From: JBHPHA01 sp042569905
GTDB lineage: Bacteria; Patescibacteriota; Minisyncoccia; Moranbacterales; UBA9337
Direction of reading: 5' to 3'
DNA: 24,985 bases
NCBI GenBank assembly: GCA_042569905.1
Contig: JBHPHA010000019.1
Location: 1 to 24,985 of the forward strand
Part shown: one piece after another, positions 1-6,953 of the stretch
How the letters are laid out: the number at the start of each line of letters is the position of its first letter
Position numbering within the stretch: position 1 is the first letter of the stretch
Made by a program: the position numbers and the translations under genes
Notes under the pieces: generated by a model
Database searches by the model: none
The model's input: the letters and a program-made list of their open reading frames with translations, nothing else
What the model was told of the DNA's origin: nothing

Positions 1-5
1 GTTAT

Positions 6-1379
6 TTACTTTTCTTCTTTAGCTTTAATAGCTTTCTTTTTCTTAGTCTCCTTTACTTCAGCTTCAACAACCTTTTCCTTAGCTTTAACAGCTTTCTTTT
101 TCTTAGTCTCCTTTACCTCAGTTTCGACAACCTTCTCTTCTTCAACTTCCTCTGTCTCAACTTCAGCAGGCTCTTCTTCTTTAGCTACTGGAGCAACCTC
201 ATCTCCAACAATATCCAACTTCCATCCTGTTAGCTTAGCTGCCAAACGAACATTTTGCCCGCTCTTTCCAATTGCTAATGACAGTTGATCAGAAGGAACT
301 TTCACTTCAGCCTCTTTATTTTCTTCACTTTTAATTATGATAGAAATAACTTTAGCAGGACTTATCGCAGCACTAATGAATTCCTTAGGATCCTCACTCC
401 ACTCAACAATATCAATTTTTTCTCCACCTAGTTCATCAATAATAGCTTGCACTCTTGTTCCTTTTTGACCTACACAAGAACCAACTGGATCTATTCCTTC
501 TTCATTAGATTGAACAGCAGCTTTTGTCCTTGAACCAGCTTCCCTGGCAATGGCTTTAATTTCAACTGTTCCAGAAAAAATCTCAGGAACTTCTAGTGCA
601 AAAAGTTTTTCTACTATTCCTGCGCTTGCTCTACTTAAGATTATTCCAGGTCCTCTTGTGTCTGCTTCAACGTTTAAGATGTGAACTTTTATTCTTTGAC
701 CTACACGATATTCTTCACCTCTAACTTGCTCTGCTGGAAACAGGACTCCAATAGATTTCCCGATATCAACAAAAACATTTTTTCCTTCAACTCTCTGAAT
801 AGTTCCGTTGATTACTTCTCCTTCTTTTTCTTTATATTCTCCAAACATTGCATTTCTCTCAGCCTCTCTTATTCTTTGAATGATAACCTGTTTTGCAGTT
901 TGAGCCGCGATCCTACCATAATCCTCTTGCGGTTCCAATTCCATCTCAACAGTCTCTCCTACTTTGATAGCTTTATTATCTTTTATTGCATCTTCAAGCG
1001 TGATGTCTCTTTCTGGGTTAAACCGTGGAAGCTTCTCTTCTTGGTCTTCCTCGCTTACAGGAATTTCATTCTCTTCTTCTTTCTTCTCCTCCTCTTTCCT
1101 GACTTCCTCTCCCTCAACTTCTTCCTCATCAGGAATCTCTACGAACTCCCTAGTAGTCTCATCAACCACCTCTTTGATTAAATAGAATTTTGCTCCTCCA
1201 ACTGTTTCATCAAACTCTGCACGAATATTTTGGCTTCTTTTTCCGTAATCCTTCTTATATGCAGCAGATAAAGCCGCTTCAATAGTTTCAATAACTTGAT
1301 CTTTGTCTATCCCCTTTTCTTCGCAAATTTGGGTGATAGCACCACTAAACTCACTAGGGTTTCCTACTATATTTGTCAT
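6..1379 (-). CDS. nusA: Transcription termination/antitermination factor NusA
   Basis: NusA binds RNA polymerase and nascent RNA and modulates pausing, intrinsic termination and antitermination. The 457-residue product has the family order: N-terminal polymerase-binding domain (about 1-170), S1 domain (about 185-255), KH1 with a GSCVGQKG motif near residue 300, and KH2 with LAIGKSGQNVRLA near residue 375. Two additions stand out. A very acidic, Glu/Lys-rich stretch (about residues 82-125) interrupts the N-terminal domain, and the C-terminus is a low-complexity Glu/Lys tail containing two copies of a 20-residue unit with a KKKKA core. The ATG start has no good Shine-Dalgarno sequence, but the N-terminus aligns with the usual EEKGIDK start region of NusA. 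The usual rimP partner is not upstream; the gene has its own promoter and a leader terminator, which suggests autoregulation (inference). Identification is firm. Confidence 0.97.
   Translation of the reverse strand: MTNIVGNPSEFSGAITQICEEKGIDKDQVIETIEAALSAAYKKDYGKRSQNIRAEFDETVGGAKFYLIKEVVDETTREFVEIPDEEEVEGEEVRKEEEKKEEENEIPVSEEDQEEKLPRFNPERDITLEDAIKDNKAIKVGETVEMELEPQEDYGRIAAQTAKQVIIQRIREAERNAMFGEYKEKEGEVINGTIQRVEGKNVFVDIGKSIGVLFPAEQVRGEEYRVGQRIKVHILNVEADTRGPGIILSRASAGIVEKLFALEVPEIFSGTVEIKAIAREAGSRTKAAVQSNEEGIDPVGSCVGQKGTRVQAIIDELGGEKIDIVEWSEDPKEFISAAISPAKVISIIIKSEENKEAEVKVPSDQLSLAIGKSGQNVRLAAKLTGWKLDIVGDEVAPVAKEEEPAEVETEEVEEEKVVETEVKETKKKKAVKAKEKVVEAEVKETKKKKAIKAKEEK
13..134 (-). repeat. 60-bp tandem repeat encoding the NusA C-terminal tail
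   Basis: Two adjacent, nearly identical 60-bp units lie inside the 3' end of nusA, so the frame is kept. Each encodes a 20-residue Lys/Glu-rich unit centred on KETKKKKA. Tail length probably varies between strains by slippage (inference). Confidence 0.85.
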
Positions 1380-1462
1380 ACTTTTTCGCTTTTATTTACT
1401 TTTACTAAAAAATTAATAAAAGATTATTAAAAAATATTTAAACTTATTTTGAACAGGTTCTT

Positions 1463-1489
1463 AATAAAAAAAGTTCGCCAACTGCGAAC
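1463..1489 (-). terminator. Intrinsic terminator in the nusA leader (candidate attenuator)
   Basis: A 6-bp stem (GTTCGC at 1473-1478 with GCGAAC at 1484-1489, 5-nt loop) is followed on the minus strand by seven U residues. It lies about 20-40 nt after the predicted start of transcription and about 85 nt before the nusA start codon, so it can only end transcripts heading into nusA. NusA itself stimulates this kind of termination, which would give negative feedback. Confidence 0.75.
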
Positions 1490-1515
1490 CTACACTACCA
1501 ATTCAGTACAGCTCC

Positions 1516-1544
1516 AGTATAGCAAATGATTGCCTTTTTGTCAA
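1516..1544 (-). promoter_or_regulatory. nusA promoter, TTGACA-17-TATACT
   Basis: A perfect -35 (TTGACA, 1539-1544) and a near-consensus -10 (TATACT, 1516-1521) are spaced by 17 bp. Transcription should start near 1509, giving a leader of about 130 nt that contains the terminator at 1463-1489. Confidence 0.85.
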
Positions 1545-1620
1545 TGATATAAAAGCCAATACCCGTAACAGAGAGCTAGGAGATGTTTTCGCTAAGTCAC
1601 CTTATTACGTATTCCTTATA

Positions 1621-1661
1621 TCAAAAAAGCTCATCGTGAAAATTATTTTCACGATGAGCTT
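1621..1661 (-). terminator. Terminator of the gene at 1668-2084
   Basis: A perfect 16-bp stem (1627-1642 with 1646-1661) with a 3-nt loop is followed on the minus strand by six U residues. It lies 7 bp beyond the stop codon. Confidence 0.9.
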
Positions 1662-1667
1662 ACTCAC

Positions 1668-2084
1668 TTATTCCTCCTCTGGCACTGGGCCTTTAAATAT
1701 AAACAAAGCCATTAACCCCAGACAAAACATTGATACAACAGTCACAACCCACTGCTTCATTGTAACTTTGGGAGCTTCCGCTTTTGAAGAGATCTGACTA
1801 CTCCTAAGCATAACAGCCCCATCCCCATTGGAATCCAAAACGCTAATGCCGTCTGAATTTACAGAAACAGCTAAGTCACTTTTTCCATCTCGTGCCCATT
1901 CCCTGTCAGAAAACACTTCTTCTGGAGAATGTCCTACATGAACAACCTCCCTCTCGACAGCAACTTTAGCGCTTGCCTCATGGCGTGAATTATTCACACC
2001 TGCCAACATCAACACCACTGGAACGAACAAAAAAATCAATATAGCTTCCTTAAATCCGATCTTTTTTTCAAAAAATTCTTTCAT
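1668..2084 (-). CDS. Hypothetical protein with two transmembrane helices
   Basis: Not recognised. The 138-residue product has a hydrophobic helix near the N-terminus (about residues 12-30), a polar middle that probably faces outside, and a second helix near the C-terminus (about 111-130) ending in a short acidic tail. The middle contains DSNGDG, which resembles a calcium-binding loop of EF-hand or dockerin type, but only one loop is present and this is weak. The ATG at 2082-2084 is preferred over the TTG just before it because AAGGAG lies 8 nt upstream. The gene is a single-gene unit: a TTGACT-17-TATAAT promoter lies upstream and a 16-bp terminator follows at once. Real gene likely; function unknown. 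Confidence 0.75.
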   Translation of the reverse strand: MKEFFEKKIGFKEAILIFLFVPVVLMLAGVNNSRHEASAKVAVEREVVHVGHSPEEVFSDREWARDGKSDLAVSVNSDGISVLDSNGDGAVMLRSSQISSKAEAPKVTMKQWVVTVVSMFCLGLMALFIFKGPVPEEE

Positions 2085-2144
2085 CAATTCATCTCCTTAT
2101 TTTTGGTGATTCACTTCTTTATTGTATCAAAAAACTGATTTTAA

Positions 2145-2173
2145 ATTATATGCTACTTATACTTAAAAGTCAA
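2145..2173 (-). promoter_or_regulatory. Promoter TTGACT-17-TATAAT for the gene at 1668-2084
   Basis: The -35 TTGACT (2168-2173) and a perfect -10 TATAAT (2145-2150) are 17 bp apart. The -10 lies about 60 bp upstream of the start codon. Confidence 0.85.
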
Positions 2174-2198
2174 GCTTAAAAATGGTAATTTGACAAAA

Positions 2199-2231
2199 TA
2201 AAAAAGCAGTCTGGTGTTACCATTCCGCTTT
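2199..2231 (-). terminator. Terminator of the gene at 2242-2670
   Basis: The minus-strand RNA forms an outer stem (AAAGC with GCTTT, plus a G-U and a G-C pair), a small 2x2 internal loop and an inner TGGT/ACCA stem, then runs into six U residues. The wobble pair exists only on the minus strand, matching the gene's direction. Confidence 0.7.
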
Positions 2232-2241
2232 ATGATTTCTA

Positions 2242-2670
2242 TTATTCTTCTGCTTTTTCACCTTTCCAAATTTTATAATATTTTCCCCAGGTGAAAAACT
2301 CCTTTGTTTTTTCAGGACGATACAGAATATAATGACCATCATCCTTTTTCTTGAGATTATAATCAGGAAAAATTCCTGAAACTATAAGCGCAAGACCCGC
2401 TGTCGCCTCAGGATTTTCCTTATTATCATCATTATTCACAGCACTTAATCCTACATATTTTGATCCCGTCCACTTCCGCAAATCCACCTTTTGCTCTGGA
2501 TAATACATAGTTGCATATCCTGGCAAGCGAATATGCAACGCCACATACATCTCTCCATCCACCAAATAATGACGCTTATGCACATTCATACCTACGTATA
2601 ATGCGCACAACAGCGCACCAACAAAAATCATGCTCACCATTCCATAATTTGCATTAGATCTCATCATCAT
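2242..2670 (-). CDS. Hypothetical single-pass membrane-anchored protein
   Basis: Not recognised. The 142-residue product has one hydrophobic helix near the N-terminus (about residues 9-28), followed by a domain rich in Tyr, Lys and Trp that should lie outside the membrane. There is no lipobox or clear signal peptidase site, so it is probably a signal anchor. The gene opens with three consecutive ATG codons; GGAGG lies 4 nt before the first and 7 nt before the second, so translation may really start at 2667. A terminator follows directly. No strong promoter is seen; the best candidate is a weak TCAACA-17-TATAAA about 50 bp upstream. Confidence 0.75.
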   Translation of the reverse strand: MMMRSNANYGMVSMIFVGALLCALYVGMNVHKRHYLVDGEMYVALHIRLPGYATMYYPEQKVDLRKWTGSKYVGLSAVNNDDNKENPEATAGLALIVSGIFPDYNLKKKDDGHYILYRPEKTKEFFTWGKYYKIWKGEKAEE

Positions 2671-2829
2671 TTTACCTCCTCAACTTTTTATGATTACTAA
2701 TTTATACATCACCTGCAAAGAACTGTTGATTTAATATCTTAGCAAAAAACACCCTGTACATATAGTAGTGTTACTTTAAATCTACTACTACACAGATCGA
2801 TTTCATGAAATCAAGACCCATCAAAAGTA

Positions 2830-2872
2830 AACTTCCTCCCCTTTAAAAAGGGGAGGACTGAGGAGGGGTTTC
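2830..2872. repeat. REP-like GC-rich palindromic element
   Basis: A perfect 10-bp stem (CCTCCCCTTT at 2835-2844 with AAAGGGGAGG at 2847-2856) is followed by a partial third repeat, GAGGAGGGGTTT. Hairpins of this CTCCCC/GGGGAG type with a trailing GAGGGGTTT are common intergenic repeats in several phyla and are often linked to REP-associated tyrosine transposases. No transposase lies nearby. The GC content is far above the surroundings. Confidence 0.75.
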
Positions 2873-3008
2873 TTAGTGCAACTTAAAACCAAGCTGTCCA
2901 CTTATTTGCAATTTTACTATCGAGAATCATTCTCATCTTCAAAAGTAGTTCTCAAATGACAACCGTCATTTCATGCTCACCTTTCCAGTTTACCACCTAT
3001 TTTCAAGC

Positions 3009-3043
3009 AAAAAAAACGCATTCGATTTTTTCGAATGCGTTTT
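3009..3043 (-). terminator. Terminator of the gene at 3084-3542
   Basis: A perfect 13-bp stem (3013-3025 with 3031-3043) with a 5-nt loop is followed on the minus strand by a run of eight U residues that starts within the stem. Confidence 0.9.
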
Positions 3044-3083
3044 GAGATTCATTCCCTTTCAATTCTACGAGTCACAAAAAAAA

Positions 3084-3542
3084 TTACTCATTCACATCAA
3101 TAAATTTTTCTGAAACAAAGAACCATTCCTTTCTGACTCTAAAATCTTTCCCTATAAGAACCATTCTTTCACCCTTCCATCTATATACCCTTCCAATCTC
3201 TCTTGCATGCTTTAGTTCATCGGGTATCAATTTGAAATACCCGGGGCGCTTATCCACTGATCTAGAGTCTCCAAATTTCAACACTGGCCAGCTCTCGGGG
3301 ATAACATCACAATAATAAAGATTTTCAGATGCGAATTCCCCTTCCAACCATGCGTCCGAACATTCAGCCCTTTCCATGAGAACAGAAAATGGCATCGGCA
3401 AAACCTCAGTATCTGAAAAATATTCCGGAAACCTCGACACCACAAAACGACCAAAATCCGTTTCCTGATCTATCGTCAGCAATGCCTCTCTGAAATTCAC
3501 ATCTGGAATCTCAGAAATTGCCTTCCACCTTGGATACTTCAT
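3084..3542 (-). CDS. Hypothetical cytoplasmic protein
   Basis: Not recognised. The 152-residue product has no signal peptide or membrane helix, is rich in aromatic and charged residues, and looks like one compact domain. Two cysteines (near residues 61 and 78) form no recognisable metal motif. The ATG start is well supported: AAAGGAG lies 9 nt upstream. It is a single-gene unit with promoter TTGACA-16-TAAGAT (3608-3635) and a 13-bp terminator 40 bp after the stop. Composition matches its neighbours. Confidence 0.75.
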   Translation of the reverse strand: MKYPRWKAISEIPDVNFREALLTIDQETDFGRFVVSRFPEYFSDTEVLPMPFSVLMERAECSDAWLEGEFASENLYYCDVIPESWPVLKFGDSRSVDKRPGYFKLIPDELKHAREIGRVYRWKGERMVLIGKDFRVRKEWFFVSEKFIDVNE

Positions 3543-3607
3543 AACTTATCACTCCTTTATTAAAATCAACACAAAGAACTATCCATTACTTCTACTCGAT
3601 CACACAC

Positions 3608-3635
3608 ATCTTACCAGTTAACGCTTAAGTGTCAA
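3608..3635 (-). promoter_or_regulatory. Promoter TTGACA-16-TAAGAT for the gene at 3084-3542
   Basis: A perfect -35 (3630-3635) and a -10 of TAAGAT (3608-3613) are 16 bp apart, about 65 bp upstream of the start codon. Confidence 0.75.
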
Positions 3636-3678
3636 CAAAAAAACAAACTTTTTTATCTTTTTTATTGCATCAATTTTA

Positions 3679-3719
3679 CAAAAAATAAAACCTTGACCAT
3701 TTTTATAATGGTCAAGGTT
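3679..3719 (-). terminator. Terminator of the gene at 3747-4250
   Basis: A perfect 12-bp stem (3689-3700 with 3708-3719) with a 7-nt loop is followed by TTTTATTTTTT on the minus strand. Confidence 0.88.
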
Positions 3720-3746
3720 ATTTAATACTCAAAAATCAGTCCTATC

Positions 3747-4250
3747 TCAAACTTTCGGGATCTCAAGATGCTGACTGGGGTCCTCGGCAATTTCCATAGC
3801 TTCAGACATCATAAAAACGATCCATTTAATCGCCACTTCGTAGTCAATCTTATCCGTACCAAATTCAATGAATGCTTTTGATAGAATTTCAAACGTGGCC
3901 AAAATCTCACCCAGACCTCCAAAGTAATTAGCATAAGAAATCGCAAACTCGCTTTCCAGTAAGTTTATGAAAGCTACTTTCCTGCAGTATGGCCAATCTT
4001 TTGCTGTCTCAAGATCAAAGCCCAAACTCATCGCTCTCTCGCTTGAAAAAACATCTGGGCGACTTTCGGCCACATGAACAATGACCTTGTCCAGACTATC
4101 GTTCAACTGATTTTGCCGAAAACTTTCAATGAGACTGACCTTTAAACGATCTGTTTCCAAATGATCATCCATGCTTGTTGTATTGTCCCAATATTTCAAT
4201 GAAACCACCACGGCCACCAGTAAGAAAACAATCAATATTTTTACGCTCAT
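3747..4250 (-). CDS. Hypothetical signal-anchored protein
   Basis: Not recognised. A hydrophobic N-terminal helix (about residues 2-19) is followed by about 145 mostly helical residues that should lie outside the membrane. The frame is open up to a GTG at 4257-4259, but the ATG at 4248-4250 is preferred because GAGG lies 8 nt upstream; this gives 167 residues. The gene starts 76 bp after the stop of the gene at 4327-4884, with no clear terminator between, so the two are probably transcribed together; a strong terminator follows this second gene. Both products carry an N-terminal membrane helix, so they may act together at the membrane (inference). Confidence 0.75.
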   Translation of the reverse strand: MSVKILIVFLLVAVVVSLKYWDNTTSMDDHLETDRLKVSLIESFRQNQLNDSLDKVIVHVAESRPDVFSSERAMSLGFDLETAKDWPYCRKVAFINLLESEFAISYANYFGGLGEILATFEILSKAFIEFGTDKIDYEVAIKWIVFMMSEAMEIAEDPSQHLEIPKV

Positions 4251-4326
4251 CTTCAACACCTCTTGTTTTTTGATTTATCCTTATTGTTAAATAACTAATT
4301 ATCATATACCCTATTCACTATTACTA

Positions 4327-4884
4327 TTATCGCTGGCAGGCTTTGAATAATAATCTTTCTTTTTTTACCTCCAGTTTATTAACACACTCAACTACGTGCT
4401 CATAGAAAATTTTACACTCACTCGATCTACACTCTTTCAGCGTTTCCAGAGTTTGACGAATCATTTCCTGAAGATCATCAATTTCTCGGAAAATATCCCG
4501 CACCTCTTCAGGGTAAGTATAATTTGAACCTTCCTTTAAATAAGACAACGTCACTTTCAGATTTTTCAAATGCGTTTCCAATGAATCGCTTGGTGCAACC
4601 GCATTATAAATCCTATCAAACCCTTCTTTAAACGCCTTATCCTCATTCTCTATTTTGAAAAAAATCTCAAAAAATATCCCAAGTACCACGAACTCAATAT
4701 CCTTTCGAAATACCTCAAGCACCTTACGACAAACAAGAACATCTTCTTCAATTTTCTTTTCTGCAATACTCAGCACCTCCTTCAAGTCAGTTACTAATTT
4801 CTGACCCATCAAAAAATACCCAATTACCATCCCTACTAATAACGATATAGCTCCTACAAAAAAATCAACGCTAAATATACTCAT
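4327..4884 (-). CDS. Hypothetical membrane-anchored helical protein
   Basis: Not recognised. The 185-residue product has one hydrophobic helix (about residues 7-26), then a long, charged, predicted helical region with coiled-coil-like heptads around residues 28-60 and 125-180. Four cysteines are scattered through the helical part and form no clear motif. The ATG start has AAGGAG 6 nt upstream. It is the first gene of a likely two-gene unit with the gene at 3747-4250, driven by TTGACA-17-TAGTAT at 5004-5032 with a leader of about 110 nt. Confidence 0.75.
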   Translation of the reverse strand: MSIFSVDFFVGAISLLVGMVIGYFLMGQKLVTDLKEVLSIAEKKIEEDVLVCRKVLEVFRKDIEFVVLGIFFEIFFKIENEDKAFKEGFDRIYNAVAPSDSLETHLKNLKVTLSYLKEGSNYTYPEEVRDIFREIDDLQEMIRQTLETLKECRSSECKIFYEHVVECVNKLEVKKERLLFKACQR

Positions 4885-5003
4885 GATCCTCTCCTTATTT
4901 ACAATTGGTCTTTACAATCAATTCCCAATCCACTTCTTCAAAACATTATTGTTTATTTTCCCCTCCGCATATTGGTTTATATTCAATTTTCAAACAACAT
5001 ACC

Positions 5004-5032
5004 ATACTACACTTTTTTTACTGTTTTGTCAA
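5004..5032 (-). promoter_or_regulatory. Promoter TTGACA-17-TAGTAT for the genes at 4327-4884 and 3747-4250
   Basis: A perfect -35 (5027-5032) and a -10 of TAGTAT (5004-5009) are 17 bp apart. The rest of the 283-bp spacer 4885-5167 holds only the next terminator. Confidence 0.85.
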
Positions 5033-5113
5033 CAAGAAAAACAAACATTTCTATTACTATGCTTTTTCATTTCGCTGAAAGCCCTCTTTGAACTACCTTC
5101 GCAATATTCCAAA

Positions 5114-5157
5114 AAAATCAACAAAAACAGCCTCACATAACAATGTATGCGAGGCTG
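5114..5157 (-). terminator. Terminator of the gene at 5168-5440
   Basis: On the minus-strand RNA a 12-bp stem forms (7 bp, one G-U pair, 4 bp) around a 6-nt loop, followed by TTTTTG and more U-rich sequence. On the plus strand the G-U position would be an A-C mismatch, which supports the minus direction. Confidence 0.85.
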
Positions 5158-5167
5158 TATAATTTCA

Positions 5168-5440
5168 TTACAAAGGATATCGATAGGTCCGTTTTTTTCT
5201 GGGAGTCATACTATTTCCAGCATAAGCTCTCACCGTGTTGTTGACAGGATGTGCATCAAAACATCCTCTTGATTGAGCCAACATTCCAATTGCATTGGAT
5301 TGCATTGATACCGTCAAAGAGAGTCTGTTCACATCACTCCTCATCTCACCCACTAAATCAAGTATCTCATCAATACTCTTCTTTATTAAGCGAACTGTTT
5401 CCATCTCTTTCGCAGTAAACTCTCCACTCTCACTATTCAT
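5168..5440 (-). CDS. Small hypothetical protein with a helical N-terminal half
   Basis: Not recognised. The 90-residue product has an amphipathic, heptad-like helix over about residues 8-55 that could form a coiled coil, and a basic C-terminal tail ending in an Arg/Lys/Tyr-rich stretch. There is no signal peptide. The frame opens with a GTG at 5444-5446, but the ATG at 5438-5440 is preferred because GGAG lies 8 nt upstream of it and only 2 nt from the GTG. A strong terminator follows. A weak promoter TTGAAA-16-TATAAA can be read just upstream. Confidence 0.65.
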   Translation of the reverse strand: MNSESGEFTAKEMETVRLIKKSIDEILDLVGEMRSDVNRLSLTVSMQSNAIGMLAQSRGCFDAHPVNNTVRAYAGNSMTPRKKRTYRYPL

Positions 5441-5573
5441 TTTCACCTCTCCTCAATTTATAGGTCTAACTTTCACATTTTCAACAACCCCATTTCTCCG
5501 AACATCACATTAACAACTTCCGTTCTAAAAGAATAAACATAACCACTTATGGGGAAACCGCAGTTTCAATATA

Positions 5574-5771
5574 TTAATGCAACTCAGTCACTTTGTCAAC
5601 TTGCTGAAAATCCTCTTTGTTCAAAGACATCATCACGCTTCCACTCAAAACCCATTTTCCCTCATGAAAAACCGCTCTGTCATTTGGGATAGTTTCGGTC
5701 TCTTTGAAACCAATAATAAAACAATGTTTTTTAATATGACTACTAAATAAGCTTGGATTAATCCTTGACAT
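5574..5771 (-). CDS. Small hypothetical protein (65 residues)
   Basis: Not recognised and less certain than its neighbours. The 65-residue product looks protein-like but has no known motif. The ribosome-binding site is weak (GGGTG close to the ATG), no terminator hairpin with a U-tract follows, and only a weak -10 (TACAAT) lies upstream. Its start codon overlaps the -35 of the divergent promoter for the HEAT-repeat gene at 5846-6694, so the two would compete for polymerase. Confidence 0.5.
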   Translation of the reverse strand: MSRINPSLFSSHIKKHCFIIGFKETETIPNDRAVFHEGKWVLSGSVMMSLNKEDFQQVDKVTELH

Positions 5772-5792
5772 ACAACACCCATATTGTAGGAT
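5765..5792 (+). promoter_or_regulatory. Promoter TTGACA-16-TAGGAT for the HEAT-repeat gene
   Basis: A perfect -35 (5765-5770) and a -10 of TAGGAT (5787-5792) are 16 bp apart. Transcription should start near 5799, about 45 bp before the GTG start. The -35 overlaps the start codon of the divergent gene at 5574-5771. Confidence 0.75.
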
Positions 5793-5845
5793 ACTTGTAC
5801 CTATGCACCTTTACAGATTAAAGTTTTTAAACAAGGGAGGTTCCC

Positions 5846-6694
5846 GTGAATCTTATTGAAAAAATTAAGTTACTTGATGTAGAAAACCCAGATCATATTG
5901 AGCTACTTAAAGAATTAGCTGAAAAAGCCCTGGACCACCGATTACGCTACACTGCTCTTGCACGACTGGACGCAAATGAACACGGTGATCTTATTGCCCG
6001 AATTGCCAAGAATGACCCGGTTGACATCATTTGCACGATGGCTATTAGTAAGTTTTCGGCGGACAGGCACGCTGATTATCTTGCGGATATTGCAAAAAGC
6101 AACCAACGCGAGGATGTTTGCACGGAAGCTTTTAGTAGCTTTGATGCTAGCTTTAATATTGATAAATACAGACGCAGTGATTTATTTGCTGCTATCGCCA
6201 AGAATGCTCAGCATGCTGGCATTCGTAGAGAAGCTATCTATTATTTAGATGAGGATAAGTATAGTGATCTCGTTACTGACATTGCGGAGAATGACCCAGA
6301 CTGGAAAGTCCGTAAAACCGCGGTTACTAAGTTGTATCAAAATAAATATAGTGAAGTTGTCACTCGTATTGCCAAAAACGATCAAGTCGATAAGGTTCGC
6401 GAAATAGCTATTTATAGATTAGCTGAAAATAAAGAAAATCATGCCACTCTCATCGACATCGTTAAGCAGAATATAGACAACAGAATAGTCTGTAAAGCTG
6501 CCATATTTGCGCTACCTTTATTGGATGAGTTCGTTGATTTCTATACTTACGTTATTGAAAAATCCCCATATCTCAATATTCGTCAATCAGCCACTACTAG
6601 ACTACATAAGTTGTATAGTAAAAATAACCCCTCCAAACTCAACGATCTTTGCAAGAACGATCCAGAAACTCGCCTCAAGAAATTAAAGCTTTAG
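5846..6694 (+). CDS. HEAT-like repeat protein
   Basis: The 282-residue product is built of about eight helical repeats with a period of 29-31 residues. Each has an IAKNDP-type signature, seen near residues 53, 82, 117, 146, 175, 205, 236 and 268, followed by a helix with alternating hydrophobic positions. This is the pattern of HEAT or PBS-lyase-like alpha-solenoids, which serve as protein-binding scaffolds. No catalytic domain, signal peptide or membrane helix is seen. It starts at GTG with a strong ribosome-binding site (GGGAGG, 5-nt spacer). It is the only plus-strand gene between nusA and the DHH gene, with its own promoter and terminator, and is less AT-rich than its neighbours, so recent acquisition is possible. 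The partner cannot be told from sequence. Confidence 0.85.
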   Translation: MNLIEKIKLLDVENPDHIELLKELAEKALDHRLRYTALARLDANEHGDLIARIAKNDPVDIICTMAISKFSADRHADYLADIAKSNQREDVCTEAFSSFDASFNIDKYRRSDLFAAIAKNAQHAGIRREAIYYLDEDKYSDLVTDIAENDPDWKVRKTAVTKLYQNKYSEVVTRIAKNDQVDKVREIAIYRLAENKENHATLIDIVKQNIDNRIVCKAAIFALPLLDEFVDFYTYVIEKSPYLNIRQSATTRLHKLYSKNNPSKLNDLCKNDPETRLKKLKL

Positions 6695-6710
6695 GCAATC
6701 AAATCAATTC

Positions 6711-6744
6711 AAAGTGCGTAATCTAATAAGATGACGCACTTTTA
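6711..6744 (+). terminator. Terminator of the HEAT-repeat gene
   Basis: A 9-bp stem (AAAGTGCGT at 6711-6719 with ACGCACTTT at 6734-6742), with a further ATC/GAT stem inside the loop, ends in a short U-rich tail on the plus strand. Confidence 0.8.
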
Positions 6745-6764
6745 TAATTGAAAAAATTCATCCC

Positions 6765-6826
6765 TCCAAAAAAAAGTCACAACGAGAAATGTATCTTTAA
6801 AGGTACATTTAAATGTACCTTTTTAT
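6765..6826 (-). repeat. Palindromic repeat family A, copy 1
   Basis: A 24-bp perfect palindrome (6799-6822, centre CATTTAAATG) is preceded on the plus strand by a conserved AAAAAAGTCACAACGAGAAA segment. Related copies lie at 10071-10130 and 11094-11155. This copy is joined directly to a REP-like element on its right. Confidence 0.85.
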
Positions 6827-6890
6827 TTGTCATTTCGAGCGTAGTTGAGTGAGGCACGAACGAAATCCCGCTGAGCGGGAAGAGATCTCA
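6827..6890. repeat. REP-like element of the GTCATTTCGAGCG type
   Basis: It begins GTCATTTCGAGCG and ends AAGAGATCTC, with an ATTTCG/CGAAAT arm pair and a tight TCCCGC/GCGGGA hairpin. Such GTCATTTCGAGCG...GAAATCTC repeats are dispersed in many bacterial genomes. No transposase is present here. Confidence 0.8.
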
Positions 6891-6902
6891 GCCTTCCATT
6901 GC

Positions 6903-6932
6903 TTGTCATCCTGAACTTGTTTCAGGATCCCC
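6903..6932. repeat. REP-like hairpin of the GTCATCCTGAAC type
   Basis: An 8-bp stem (ATCCTGAA with TTCAGGAT) with a short loop lies 24 bp beyond the stop of the gene at 6954-9323. It is another common dispersed intergenic element and may double as a weak transcription end for that gene, though there is no U-tract. Confidence 0.7.
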
Positions 6933-6953
6933 GACAACCAACACACACCTAAT

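Larger units (their letters stand above)
2671..3083. other. Intergenic stretch with REP-like hairpin, inverted repeats and a terminator
   Basis: No convincing gene is seen in these 413 bp. They hold a weak promoter for the gene at 2242-2670, a REP-like hairpin (2830-2872), a 13-bp palindrome (2922-2934), a 7-bp inverted repeat with a 4-nt loop (2954-2971), and the terminator of the gene at 3084-3542. The longest ATG frame near the palindrome is only 17 codons and has no ribosome-binding site. Confidence 0.6.

Noticed and set aside
681..1181. Open frame of 166 codons on the plus strand
   Set aside because: It lies wholly antisense to nusA, is rich in Phe, Ser and Leu as expected from the reverse of Glu/Lys codons, and has no ribosome-binding site.
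2921..2935. Fur-box-like palindrome TGAGAATGATTCTCG
   Set aside because: It matches the 7-1-7 pattern only partly, lies beyond the terminator of one gene and far from the start of the next, and no iron-related gene is near.
5554..5567. GAAAC/GTTTC hairpin as a terminator for the gene at 5574-5771
   Set aside because: The stem has only 5 bp and no U-tract follows on the minus strand.
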